Assembly (NCBI RefSeq): GCF_003473545.1
Contig: NZ_QUCM01000018.1
Span: 1-64,000 of the forward strand
DNA: 64,000 nucleotides
Source: Clostridium sp. AM22-11AC
GTDB lineage: Bacteria > Bacillota > Clostridia > Lachnospirales > Lachnospiraceae
Reading direction: 5' to 3'
A model generated the notes under the pieces. The model saw only the letters and a program-made list of their open reading frames with translations. It searched no databases and was not told the origin of the DNA. Position 1 is the first letter of the stretch. Each line of letters starts with the position of its first letter. The position numbers and the translations under genes are program-made. Shown piece after piece: positions 15,166 through 23,631 of the stretch.

Positions 15166-15218
15166 TGATATGATAAAAAGCAGAAAAATAATACATCCCA
15201 GAAAGGAACTGGTACCCT

Positions 15219-16127
15219 ATGGATTTTAAAGACCTGTCCTATGTAATAGCGATTGCCAAAACACAGAATATTACAAAAGCTGCCGATATGCTTTATGTGA
15301 CACAGCCGACTCTCACCAAATTCCTTCAAAATCTTGAGCGGGAAATGGGACAGAAATTGTTTAAAAAATTAGGAAACCGCTTTGTTTTAACATATGCCGG
15401 GGAACGTTATGTAGCGAAAGCCACCGAAATTTTAAACCTGAAAAAAGAATTAGACCAGGAGATGGGAGACATTATACGGCAGAATGCCGGTCTTTTAAAA
15501 ATTGCTTTTCCAACCATGCGTGGAACTTATATGCTTCCCTGTACACTTCCTATTTTCCGAAGTTTATATCCCCATGTACGTCTGGAGATCAGAGAAGCAC
15601 ATTCCAGTCTTTTAGAGGGAATGCTTTTAAATGGGGATGCTGATCTTGCATTCTTTAACCTGCCTGTAAAAAACCCTGATATTGATTATCAGATCATCAG
15701 TCATGAAGAAGTTGTCCTTGTACTCGGCAATGACCACCCTTTAAAAAATAAAGGTATAAAAAAAGAAGGCTGCAAATATCCCTGGCTTGACCTGAAGCTT
15801 TTGGAAAATGAGCCTTTTATCCTGCAGCCACCGGATCAAAGGACCCGTCAAACGGTGGATCAATTGTTTAAATCCTGCCATATCCATCCTCAAATATGCC
15901 TTCAGACCGGTAACATTCCTGCTGCTGCGGAACTTGCCTCCCAGGGATATGGAGCCTGTTTTGTAACAGAAACCCATTTAAAACATATTCCTTTTAAGAA
16001 AAAACCTGTGCTTTTTTCTGTTGGCACCCCAAATACAACTGTTGATTTTGTTGCAGCCTTCAGAAAAGGAAGCTATCTGTCTTATCATGCTCAGGAATAT
16101 ATTAAGATCGTCCGGGATTTTACATGA
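15219..16127 (+). CDS. LysR-family transcriptional regulator
   Basis: 302 aa. The N-terminal winged helix has ITKAADMLYVTQPTLTKFLQNLEREMG (helix-turn-helix about 18-45), and the effector-binding type 2 periplasmic-like domain spans about 90-300. It is divergent from the PrpF-like gene, with an inverted repeat between, so it most likely controls that gene in response to a tricarboxylate or related acid (inference). It is convergent with the isocitrate dehydrogenase operon, which it could also regulate: the B. subtilis aconitase and citrate synthase regulator CcpC belongs to this family. Confidence 0.9.
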   Translation: MDFKDLSYVIAIAKTQNITKAADMLYVTQPTLTKFLQNLEREMGQKLFKKLGNRFVLTYAGERYVAKATEILNLKKELDQEMGDIIRQNAGLLKIAFPTMRGTYMLPCTLPIFRSLYPHVRLEIREAHSSLLEGMLLNGDADLAFFNLPVKNPDIDYQIISHEEVVLVLGNDHPLKNKGIKKEGCKYPWLDLKLLENEPFILQPPDQRTRQTVDQLFKSCHIHPQICLQTGNIPAAAELASQGYGACFVTETHLKHIPFKKKPVLFSVGTPNTTVDFVAAFRKGSYLSYHAQEYIKIVRDFT

Positions 16128-16141
16128 TTTTTCTAGTACGC

Positions 16142-16168
16142 AAAAATCCCCCTGCAGCCGCAGGGGGA
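16142..16168 (-). terminator. terminator of the acn-cit-icd operon
   Basis: TCCCCCTGC / GCAGGGGGA with loop AGCC. On the minus strand the stem is followed by TTTTTG. It may also slow plus-strand readthrough from the lysR gene. Confidence 0.85.
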
Positions 16169-16191
16169 CAGGAATTTACATATAATTAATT

Positions 16192-17190
16192 TTACAGATG
16201 TGCAATAATAGCCTTCTCATATTCAATGGTTGTAGCAGTTCCGCCTATATCTGGTGTAAGAACGCTTCCGTCCTCCAGCACCAGGTCTACTGCCTTGCGG
16301 ATCTTGGCAGCAACGTCTTTCTTTCCGATATGCTCTAACAGCATACATGCAGACCATAAGAACGCAGTTGGGTTTGCAATTCCCTGTCCTGCAATATCAG
16401 GGGCACTGCCGTGAACTGCCTCGAACATGGCGAAATCTTTACCCAAGTTGCTGGATGGAAGAAGTCCCAGACCTCCGATGAGGCCACTGACCAGATCAGA
16501 TAAAACATCGCCATACAGGTTTTCTGTTACGATAATATCAAATTTTTCAGGATGCATAACCAGCTGCATAGCCACATTGTCTACGATCTTATCATCTGCT
16601 TCAATATCCGGATATTCCTTGCTGATATCATAGAAGATATCGCGGAACATTCCGTCTGCCATTTTCATGATATTTGCCTTATGAACGCAGGTCACTTTCT
16701 TACGTTTATGGCTTACTGCATAGTCGAAAGCAGCGCGGATGATACGCTCACAGCATTTTCTGGTAATGATCTTAATAGAATGAACCGTATCCTTATCGAT
16801 CATCTCTTCTACGCCTGCATACAGATCCTCTGTATTTTCGCGGAAGATAACAATATCTACATTTTCAAATGCAGTCTTTACAGCAGAGTTTGTCTTTGCT
16901 GGACGGATATTTGCGTAAAGATCATACTTCTTTCTTAAAGTAACATTTAAAGAACGGAAGCCCTTTCCTAAAGGAGTTGTAATAGGGGACTTTAATAAAA
17001 TGTGGGTCTTTTCCATAGAAGCATAGCCCTCTTTCGGGATCAGTTCACCATGCGCTTCGTATTCTGCAGCACCTACATTAAATACCTCATAGTTTAAATC
17101 TGCCCCAGCTGCGTCTAAGATCCTTAAAACGCAATCTGTGATCTCCGGTCCGATTCCATCGCCTTTAAATACTGTAATTGTGTCTGCCAT
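16192..17190 (-). CDS. isocitrate dehydrogenase, NAD-type (isocitrate/isopropylmalate DH family)
   Basis: 332 aa. It opens ITVFKGDGIGPEI and carries SPITTPLGKGFRSLN, RENTEDLYAG and the metal-binding/active-site block NLYGDVLSDLVSGLIGG. AVHGSAPDIAGQGIANP lies near the cofactor site. It is the shorter, NAD-preferring class that resembles isopropylmalate dehydrogenase. The genes immediately upstream (citrate synthase 2 bp away, then aconitase) rather than leu genes identify the substrate as isocitrate. It makes 2-oxoglutarate for glutamate synthesis. Last gene of the operon, followed by a terminator. Confidence 0.93.
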   Translation of the reverse strand: MADTITVFKGDGIGPEITDCVLRILDAAGADLNYEVFNVGAAEYEAHGELIPKEGYASMEKTHILLKSPITTPLGKGFRSLNVTLRKKYDLYANIRPAKTNSAVKTAFENVDIVIFRENTEDLYAGVEEMIDKDTVHSIKIITRKCCERIIRAAFDYAVSHKRKKVTCVHKANIMKMADGMFRDIFYDISKEYPDIEADDKIVDNVAMQLVMHPEKFDIIVTENLYGDVLSDLVSGLIGGLGLLPSSNLGKDFAMFEAVHGSAPDIAGQGIANPTAFLWSACMLLEHIGKKDVAAKIRKAVDLVLEDGSVLTPDIGGTATTIEYEKAIIAHL

Positions 17191-17192
17191 CT

Positions 17193-18533
17193 CTATCTCT
17201 CCTCCATTGCTGTATATTCTTTATTATCACCTACATACTTGGTTGCAGGACGCATGATCCTTCCATCATAAAGCTTGTTTTCAATGTTATGGGCAACCCA
17301 GCCGACCATACGGCTGCACACAAATAATGGTGTGTAAAGATCTCTCGGGATACCTAACATTTCATAAGCAAAACCGCTGTAATAATCTACATTAGTAGGA
17401 AGTGCAACTCCCTTGCGCTCTTTCATAGTCTCTAAGGCAATACGTTCAAACCTCTGACGGAAATCAAATTCCGTCATCATCTTCTTTTCCTTTGCTACTT
17501 CCAAGCAGCGTGCCCTTAACATTTCTGCACGAGGATCGGAAATGGTATAAACTGCATGGCCAAATCCATATACAAGACCGGTACGGTCATATAACTCACC
17601 ATCCATCAGCTTATTAACAGCTGTTTTGATCTTCTTATCATCTGCGGTATATCCGCCGGTTTCTTCCAGAACCGCATCCATCATTTCCGCAACCTTGATA
17701 TTTGCACCGCCGTGTCTCGGTCCCTTCATGGAACCAATACTTCCGCAGACAGTGGAATAGATATCGGTGCCTGTAGAAGAGATCACTACATTGGTAAATG
17801 TGGAGTTGTTACCACCGCCGTGATCTGCATGAAGCATGAGAATGGTATCTAACAGTCTTGCCTCTTTATCAGAAAACTTCTGGTCTTTTCTCAATAAACT
17901 TAAGAAGTTTTCAGCAATGGAGTATTTCGGGTTTGCATAGTGGATAAATAAGCTGTCTCTGTTGTAATAATGAACTTTGCTCTGATATGCATAGCAGGCG
18001 ATCGACGGAAGCTTTGCCATCAGGTTAATACCTTTTACCAGGGTTTCATATACATCCGTGTTATCCGGGTCATCATCGTAATTGTATAAAGTAAGAACTG
18101 CATCCTGAAGCTTGTTCATCAGGTTTCTGCCAGGCATACGCAACAGGTTCATTTCCACAAATTCATCCGGGATCTCATAGCAGTCAGTTAAGATATTTCG
18201 GAAATGCTCCAGTTCCGCTTTCTTTGGCAGATATCCAAAGAGAAGAAGGAAGCAGACTTCCTCATAACCAAAATGACTGTCCCCTTTACCTTTTACCAGG
18301 TCTTCTACATCATAGCCTCTGTAGTAAAGCTTTCCTGGAATAGCCTGGATGCCTCCCTCTGGAGTTTCGTCATAGCCCACAACATCTGCCACACGGGTAA
18401 GTCCTACTCTTACACCGGTGCCGTCTTCATTTCGAAGACCTTTCTTTACATTGTATTCTTTATACCATTTATTTGGAATATCCGTATAATTCTGGGATTT
18501 TCCATAAAACTGTGCAAGATAACTATCTTTCAT
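17193..18533 (-). CDS. citrate synthase
   Basis: 446 aa. Active-site regions seen are LHADHGGGNNSTFTNV, KGPRHGGANIKVAEM and GFGHAVYTISDPRAEML, providing the catalytic His residues and Asp region. The length and N-terminal extension match the clostridial citrate synthase group. It condenses oxaloacetate and acetyl-CoA. Middle gene of the acn-cit-icd operon: 54 bp after aconitase and 2 bp before the dehydrogenase. No methylcitrate genes accompany it, so citrate rather than methylcitrate is the expected product. Stereospecificity (Si or Re) cannot be read here, but sequence type suggests the common Si class. Confidence 0.95.
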   Translation of the reverse strand: MKDSYLAQFYGKSQNYTDIPNKWYKEYNVKKGLRNEDGTGVRVGLTRVADVVGYDETPEGGIQAIPGKLYYRGYDVEDLVKGKGDSHFGYEEVCFLLLFGYLPKKAELEHFRNILTDCYEIPDEFVEMNLLRMPGRNLMNKLQDAVLTLYNYDDDPDNTDVYETLVKGINLMAKLPSIACYAYQSKVHYYNRDSLFIHYANPKYSIAENFLSLLRKDQKFSDKEARLLDTILMLHADHGGGNNSTFTNVVISSTGTDIYSTVCGSIGSMKGPRHGGANIKVAEMMDAVLEETGGYTADDKKIKTAVNKLMDGELYDRTGLVYGFGHAVYTISDPRAEMLRARCLEVAKEKKMMTEFDFRQRFERIALETMKERKGVALPTNVDYYSGFAYEMLGIPRDLYTPLFVCSRMVGWVAHNIENKLYDGRIMRPATKYVGDNKEYTAMEER

Positions 18534-18587
18534 AACCTGTTCTCCTCTCCCGGCATGTTCTCCTACTGCTGTCGCTTTTGCGTATGA

Positions 18588-20900
18588 TCAATGTCTGTTC
18601 CGGTTATAATTAATAAGGCATCCGGCCTTAACAATGGCTCTTTCTTCCGGTGTCATATCTGCAATATAAAGATTTAACTCTTTGATTTCTGCCTTTGCAT
18701 CTTTTCCGTTTCCAAGGACATATGCCTTAATGGAACTTAAATCCCCATCCAACGCTTTTCTCACTCCCGGAACGTAGATATAATCACCTACTTCAAAGTC
18801 AGGATCTGCTTCCATCTGGAATGGCAGCATGCCCCAGTTCATAACATTGGAGCGGTATCTCTTGGTTGCATATTCCTTACAGATATTTGCAAGTCCGCCG
18901 ATGACTCTCTGGCAGCTGGCTGCCTGCTCTCTTGCAGAGCCGTCACCAGGCTTTACTGCATATACCATACTTCCTACTTCTGTATCTTTTACGGAAACAT
19001 TTTCATTTCCAGAAATAGTCCTGATGGCTGCAAATACATTTGCAAGATCTGGTTCTAATGCCAGTTCTTTTTCTTCGCCCTCAGCTACTCTTGCTTTTTC
19101 TAATTTATCTACTTCTTTGGTCCGTCCTACATACTCCGGATCTCTTCTGGATAAGGTGAACTCTGCCAGTCCCAGTGGATTGGAACGATAGGAAGAAGTT
19201 TCACCAGATGGGATCAGTTCATCGGTAGTTGTTACCGGGTCCATGATCTTGGAGCAAACCTTTAAGAGGATATTATCTGTTAATGGGCTCATCTCCGGCC
19301 AGTCTTTGATATTTGGACCATATACAAGGGATTTCTCCTCTTCTGCCTTACCAAAGCCCTGATATACACGGTTCTTGTAAGACTTATCATCAAAGTCATA
19401 TTCCGGAATATCATTCCAGCAGTCTAACTCCCATGCAGAGGTAAGTTTTCCTCCGTTTGCTGCTGTTGCTGCAATAGAACGGGCATCCATCAGTGCTACC
19501 GCTGCCATTTGTCCGTTTCCTGGCTTGCTTCCTTCACGGTTCGGGAAGTTTCTGGTGGTGTGGCGGATACTTAAACCATTGTTGCAAGGTGTATCGCCTG
19601 CGCCAAAGCAAGGTCCGCAGAAAGCGGTACGGATGATAGCGCCTGCATCCATCAGGTCTGAAATAGCGCCTTTCTTTACCAGGTCTGAGAATACCGGCTG
19701 GGAAGAAGGATAAACAGCCAGTGAAAATTCATCACAGCCACAGTTCTTTCCACGAAGGGCATGTGCTGCTTCGATCACATTGGTATAGTTTCCGCCTGCA
19801 CAGCCTGCGATAATTCCCTGCTGTACCATCAGGTCATTTCCAACTACTTTATCAAGAAGTGTGAAATGCGCTTTTCCTCCGGATACCTTTTCAGCATCCA
19901 TTTCTACCATATGAAGGATATCCTTCATATTTGCCTTTAATTCGTCGATCTCAAATGCATTGCTTGGATGGAAGGGAAGGGCGATCATTGGCTTTACGGT
20001 ACTTAAGTCTACATAAACACAGCCATCGTAGTAAGCCACATCTGCAGGATCCAGTTTCTTGTAATCTGCCTCTCTGTGATGCTTTGCCAGGTAATTTCTG
20101 GTATCTTCATCCGTTCTCCAGATGGAGGTTAAGCAGGTGGTCTCTGTAGTCATTACGTCTACGCCATTTCTGTAATCGGTAGTCATAGAAGCAACACCAG
20201 GTCCAACAAATTCCATTACTTTATTCTTTACATATCCATTTTTAAATACCGCACGGATGATGGCCAGCGCAATATCCTGTGGACCGGTACCAGGTTTTGG
20301 ACATCCGTCTAAATAAACTGCGATCACACCCGGATAAGCTACATCATATGTATCGCGAAGCAGCTGTTTTACCAGTTCGCCGCCGCCTTCGCCGATTGCC
20401 ATGGTTCCTAAAGCGCCGTAACGGGTATGGCTGTCAGATCCTAAGATCATCTTTCCGCAGCCTGCCATCATTTCTCTCATGTACTGATGAATGACTGCGA
20501 TATGAGGTGGAACGTAGATGCCGCCGTATTTCTTTGCAGCGGAAAGACCAAACATGTGGTCATCTTCGTTAATGGTTCCGCCTACTGCACAAAGTGTATT
20601 ATGGCAATTAGTCAGGACGTAGGGGATCGGGAACTTTTCCATACCGGACGCTTTGGCTGTCTGGACAATTCCTACGAATGTAATATCATGGGATGCCATG
20701 CTGTCAAAACGGATCTTTAAATGTTCCATGTTATCAGCTGTATTGTGGGCGCTTAAAATAGAATAAGCAATGGTTCCCTTTTTTGCAGCTTCTTTATCTG
20801 CTTTCTTTCCTGTAAGGGCTTCTACTTTAACGCTTTCCTGTTCCGGTACGATTTCTTTTCCATTTACAAGATAAATACCACCATCATATAATGATACCAT
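18588..20900 (-). CDS. acnA: aconitate hydratase, clostridial type
   Basis: 770 aa. Fe-S ligands lie in [10 protein letters not shown] and [10 protein letters not shown]. Substrate-site motifs include [22 protein letters not shown] and [13 protein letters not shown]. The C-terminal swivel domain (about 620-770) has [16 protein letters not shown]. The product interconverts citrate and isocitrate via cis-aconitate with a [4Fe-4S] cluster. The family is the compact clostridial aconitase rather than the roughly 900-aa AcnA. First gene of the operon, with a promoter at 20996-21024. An alternative reading as a related hydratase is unlikely, given citrate synthase and isocitrate dehydrogenase directly downstream. 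Confidence 0.92.
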   Translation of the reverse strand: MVSLYDGGIYLVNGKEIVPEQESVKVEALTGKKADKEAAKKGTIAYSILSAHNTADNMEHLKIRFDSMASHDITFVGIVQTAKASGMEKFPIPYVLTNCHNTLCAVGGTINEDDHMFGLSAAKKYGGIYVPPHIAVIHQYMREMMAGCGKMILGSDSHTRYGALGTMAIGEGGGELVKQLLRDTYDVAYPGVIAVYLDGCPKPGTGPQDIALAIIRAVFKNGYVKNKVMEFVGPGVASMTTDYRNGVDVMTTETTCLTSIWRTDEDTRNYLAKHHREADYKKLDPADVAYYDGCVYVDLSTVKPMIALPFHPSNAFEIDELKANMKDILHMVEMDAEKVSGGKAHFTLLDKVVGNDLMVQQGIIAGCAGGNYTNVIEAAHALRGKNCGCDEFSLAVYPSSQPVFSDLVKKGAISDLMDAGAIIRTAFCGPCFGAGDTPCNNGLSIRHTTRNFPNREGSKPGNGQMAAVALMDARSIAATAANGGKLTSAWELDCWNDIPEYDFDDKSYKNRVYQGFGKAEEEKSLVYGPNIKDWPEMSPLTDNILLKVCSKIMDPVTTTDELIPSGETSSYRSNPLGLAEFTLSRRDPEYVGRTKEVDKLEKARVAEGEEKELALEPDLANVFAAIRTISGNENVSVKDTEVGSMVYAVKPGDGSAREQAASCQRVIGGLANICKEYATKRYRSNVMNWGMLPFQMEADPDFEVGDYIYVPGVRKALDGDLSSIKAYVLGNGKDAKAEIKELNLYIADMTPEERAIVKAGCLINYNRNRH

Positions 20901-20995
20901 TTTTCTACCTCCTGATTTCCGCTCACAAAGGGTTTTTGTCGTTCATGTTAAAATGTACTTACCTTACTTCGCGGCTTTGTTCGTCGTTGCTTCAT

Positions 20996-21024
20996 ACTAT
21001 AAACCAATTATTTTCATTTGTCCA
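20996..21024 (-). promoter_or_regulatory. promoter of the acn-cit-icd operon
   Basis: On the minus strand: TGGACA (21019-21024), 17 bp, TATAGT (20996-21001), about 96 bp ahead of the aconitase start. The leader that follows has no clear riboswitch. The rest of the 443-bp gap up to 21343 holds the EF-G-like gene's terminator and an inverted repeat. Confidence 0.55.
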
Positions 21025-21122
21025 GTCTATATATTGTAATTGCTACAGCTTTTTAGTTGTGTTTCAGAATGTAAGAAGGGGATTTTTGCTGTTAGATGGT
21101 ATCGCTTTAACGTGTGACAACC

Positions 21123-21185
21123 AAAAAAAATCCCACTTTCTGGCTTCCAAGGGTTCACCCTTCAGAAATTCCAGAAAGCGGGATC
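21123..21185 (-). terminator. branched terminator downstream of the EF-G-like gene
   Basis: The arms ATCCCACTTTCTGG and CCAGAAAGCGGGAT form a 14-bp stem (one G.T) that encloses a second small hairpin, AAGGGTTCACCCTT. On the minus strand it is followed by eight T. The nested hairpin is unusual for a simple terminator. Confidence 0.75.
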
Positions 21186-21245
21186 TTTCATATATTATCT
21201 GTTTTTTATTATCTGTTTTTTCCTTAAACAGATCTTTCTTGAATT

Positions 21246-21339
21246 AGTTACAGTTCAGCCATCATCTTTTTGTTTCCATATTCATGAAAACAAGAATCAT
21301 AGTAGGTTCACCATATGCTGATTTGGATGAACTGTAACT
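21246..21339. repeat. long-range inverted repeat AGTTACAGTTCA just after the EF-G-like gene
   Basis: AGTTACAGTTCA (21246-21257) and TGAACTGTAACT (21328-21339) are perfectly complementary and enclose 70 bp that contain a further weak hairpin (TTTGTTT..AAAACAA). It begins 4 bp after the stop codon. The same TTACAGTTCA arm forms the intercistronic hairpin at 50468-50496. Confidence 0.7.
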
Positions 21340-21343
21340 TTTA

Positions 21344-23437
21344 TTATTCTTCCTTCGCAGCAGCCCTAGCTTCTACTTCGCGCTTCTGTACATCGCCAGG
21401 AGCCTGCTCGTAGCGGCTGAATTCATAGGAATAGTCTCCTAAACCACCGGTCATGGAACGAAGATCGGTGTTGTAGCCGAACAATTCAGACATTGGAATG
21501 TCTGCTTCGATGACCTGTTTGCCGTGGTGGTCAGATTCCATACCTAATACACGGCCTCTTCTGCGGTTTAAGTCACCCATGATATCGCCGGTGAAGCGGT
21601 CAGGAGCAACAACCTTTAAGGAAGCAATCGGCTCTAAAAGCACTGGGTTTGCATCCATAAAGCCCTGTTTAAATGCCAGAATAGTAGCCATCTTAAATGC
21701 CATTTCTGAAGAGTCTACCGGATGATAAGAACCATCTAACAGAGTAGCCTTTAAGCCAACAACCGGATATCCAGCCAACGGTCCCTTAAGAACGCATTCC
21801 TGCAGTCCTTTTTCTACTGCCGGGAAGTAGTTCTTCGGTACGGATCCACCGAATACCTTCTCTTCAAAGGTGTATGGTGTCTCTAAATCGCCGGATGGCT
21901 CAAATTCCATGATAACATCACCGTACTGGCCATGTCCGCCGGACTGTTTCTTATGTTTGCCCTGTACTTTTACTTTCTTTCTTAAGGTCTCACGGAAAGC
22001 AAATTTCGGTTTGGACAGAACTACGTCTACTTTGTAGCGGGTCTGCAACTTGCTGATCACAACATCTAACTGCTGATCGCCGATACCATAGATCAGGGAC
22101 TGACGGTTTTCAGGATCATTCTTAACCTGTAAGGTCAGGTCTTCTTCCATCATACGTGCTAATGCGGTAGAAACCTTATCATCTTCGCCCTTATTAGCTG
22201 CCTTGTATGCCATATATGTATATGGTGTGGAGATCTGTGGTTTGTGGTAAACGATCGGAGCTGTACGAACTGCCATGGTATCGCCGGTTCCGGTTACAGT
22301 CAGTTTTGCAACTGCGCCGATATCGCCGGCCTTTAACTCAGGAACTTCGATAACTTCCTTGCCGCGCATTACATAAACTTTACCGATCTTCTCTTCTGCA
22401 TCTTTATTTACATTGTATACAACCGTATCGCCCTTTAAGGTACCAGTACAGATCTTCATCAGGGAATACTTTCCGATAAATGGATCTACGATGGTCTTAA
22501 ATACTCTTGCAGAAAGGGATACGTCATCATTATATTTAGCGGTGAAACGCTCGCCTGTGGAAACGTCTACACCGATACACTCAAAGTGATTTGGTGCCGG
22601 GAAGTATTTGTCAATAACCTGAAGGAGAACCTTAAAGCCCTGGCAGTTGATTCCGGAGCCCATCATAACAGGTACGATGTCGCCTTCGATAACATGTGCT
22701 CTTAATGCACCTGAGATCTCTTCCTGTGTAAATTCTTCTCCCAGGAAATAACGTTCCATATATTCTTCACTGGTTTCTGCAACTGCCTCGATGAGGGCGT
22801 CTCTTGCGATGGTTAAGTTCTTCTGAACATAATCTGGAATCTCGCACTCAACATAATCACTGAGGTTTGTAAAGCGGCGGCCTGCCATCTTTACTACGTT
22901 TACGAAACCTACGAATTTTTCATTTTCACGGATTGGAAGCTGGAAAGGAGCGATCTTTCTTCCGAACTTTTTCTCCAGCTTTACAACCAGCTCACGATAG
23001 CTGGCGTGATCATCGTCCATATTAGTAACGAAGATCAGTCTTGGCAGATTGTACTTTTCGCACATCTCCCATGCTCTTTCTGTACCAGGCTCGATACCTG
23101 CTTTACAGTTTACAACGATAATGGCTGCATCAGCAACGCTGATGGCTTCTTCTACTTCACCTACGAAGTCAAAAAATCCGGGAGTATCCAGTAAGTTGAC
23201 CTTAACCGATCCGTTCTCTCCCTGGTATTCCAGAGGAATCAGTGTGGTGGAAATGGAAAACTGTCTCTTGATCTCTTCTTTGTCATAATCACTAATAGTG
23301 TTTCCGTCAGCAACTTTGCCCATACGCTTGGTAACACCTGTGATCAAAGCCATTGCCTCCGCAACTGTTGTCTTACCAGCGCCTCCATGCCCAAGTAATA
23401 CAACGTTGCGGATTTGTTCAGTACCATATACGTTCAT
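21344..23437 (-). CDS. elongation factor G-like GTPase
   Basis: 697 aa from ATG 23437 with AGGAGGGA 5 bp upstream. The P-loop is GHGGAGKTT, where canonical EF-G has GHIDAGKTT; G3 is DTPGFFDF. The G4 motif reads TNMD instead of NKxD. Domains II to V follow, with GGHGQYGDV in domain IV and SMTGGLGDYSYEFSRYEQ near the end. This is the second EF-G-like family of Firmicutes (often annotated fusA2 or 'EF-G-like protein'), whose role is unclear. It may be a stress or recycling factor rather than the main translocase. It is transcribed alone between aconitase and a two-component system. Confidence 0.88.
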   Translation of the reverse strand: MNVYGTEQIRNVVLLGHGGAGKTTVAEAMALITGVTKRMGKVADGNTISDYDKEEIKRQFSISTTLIPLEYQGENGSVKVNLLDTPGFFDFVGEVEEAISVADAAIIVVNCKAGIEPGTERAWEMCEKYNLPRLIFVTNMDDDHASYRELVVKLEKKFGRKIAPFQLPIRENEKFVGFVNVVKMAGRRFTNLSDYVECEIPDYVQKNLTIARDALIEAVAETSEEYMERYFLGEEFTQEEISGALRAHVIEGDIVPVMMGSGINCQGFKVLLQVIDKYFPAPNHFECIGVDVSTGERFTAKYNDDVSLSARVFKTIVDPFIGKYSLMKICTGTLKGDTVVYNVNKDAEEKIGKVYVMRGKEVIEVPELKAGDIGAVAKLTVTGTGDTMAVRTAPIVYHKPQISTPYTYMAYKAANKGEDDKVSTALARMMEEDLTLQVKNDPENRQSLIYGIGDQQLDVVISKLQTRYKVDVVLSKPKFAFRETLRKKVKVQGKHKKQSGGHGQYGDVIMEFEPSGDLETPYTFEEKVFGGSVPKNYFPAVEKGLQECVLKGPLAGYPVVGLKATLLDGSYHPVDSSEMAFKMATILAFKQGFMDANPVLLEPIASLKVVAPDRFTGDIMGDLNRRRGRVLGMESDHHGKQVIEADIPMSELFGYNTDLRSMTGGLGDYSYEFSRYEQAPGDVQKREVEARAAAKEE

Positions 23438-23631
23438 AAACTTCCCTCCTGTACACTTTATTTGTGCGAAACAACTGTAATATGTGCTTCGTCTTTGCCA
23501 TGTGTACATTCTACTATATTTTTCTGAAATATTCAAGTTTTTTTGTTAAATTCTACACAACATTTTTCCAAAACATTCCAGATATTTTGATTTAAGTCAC
23601 CACATGTTCCTGTTTTTCTCATCTTTAACCG

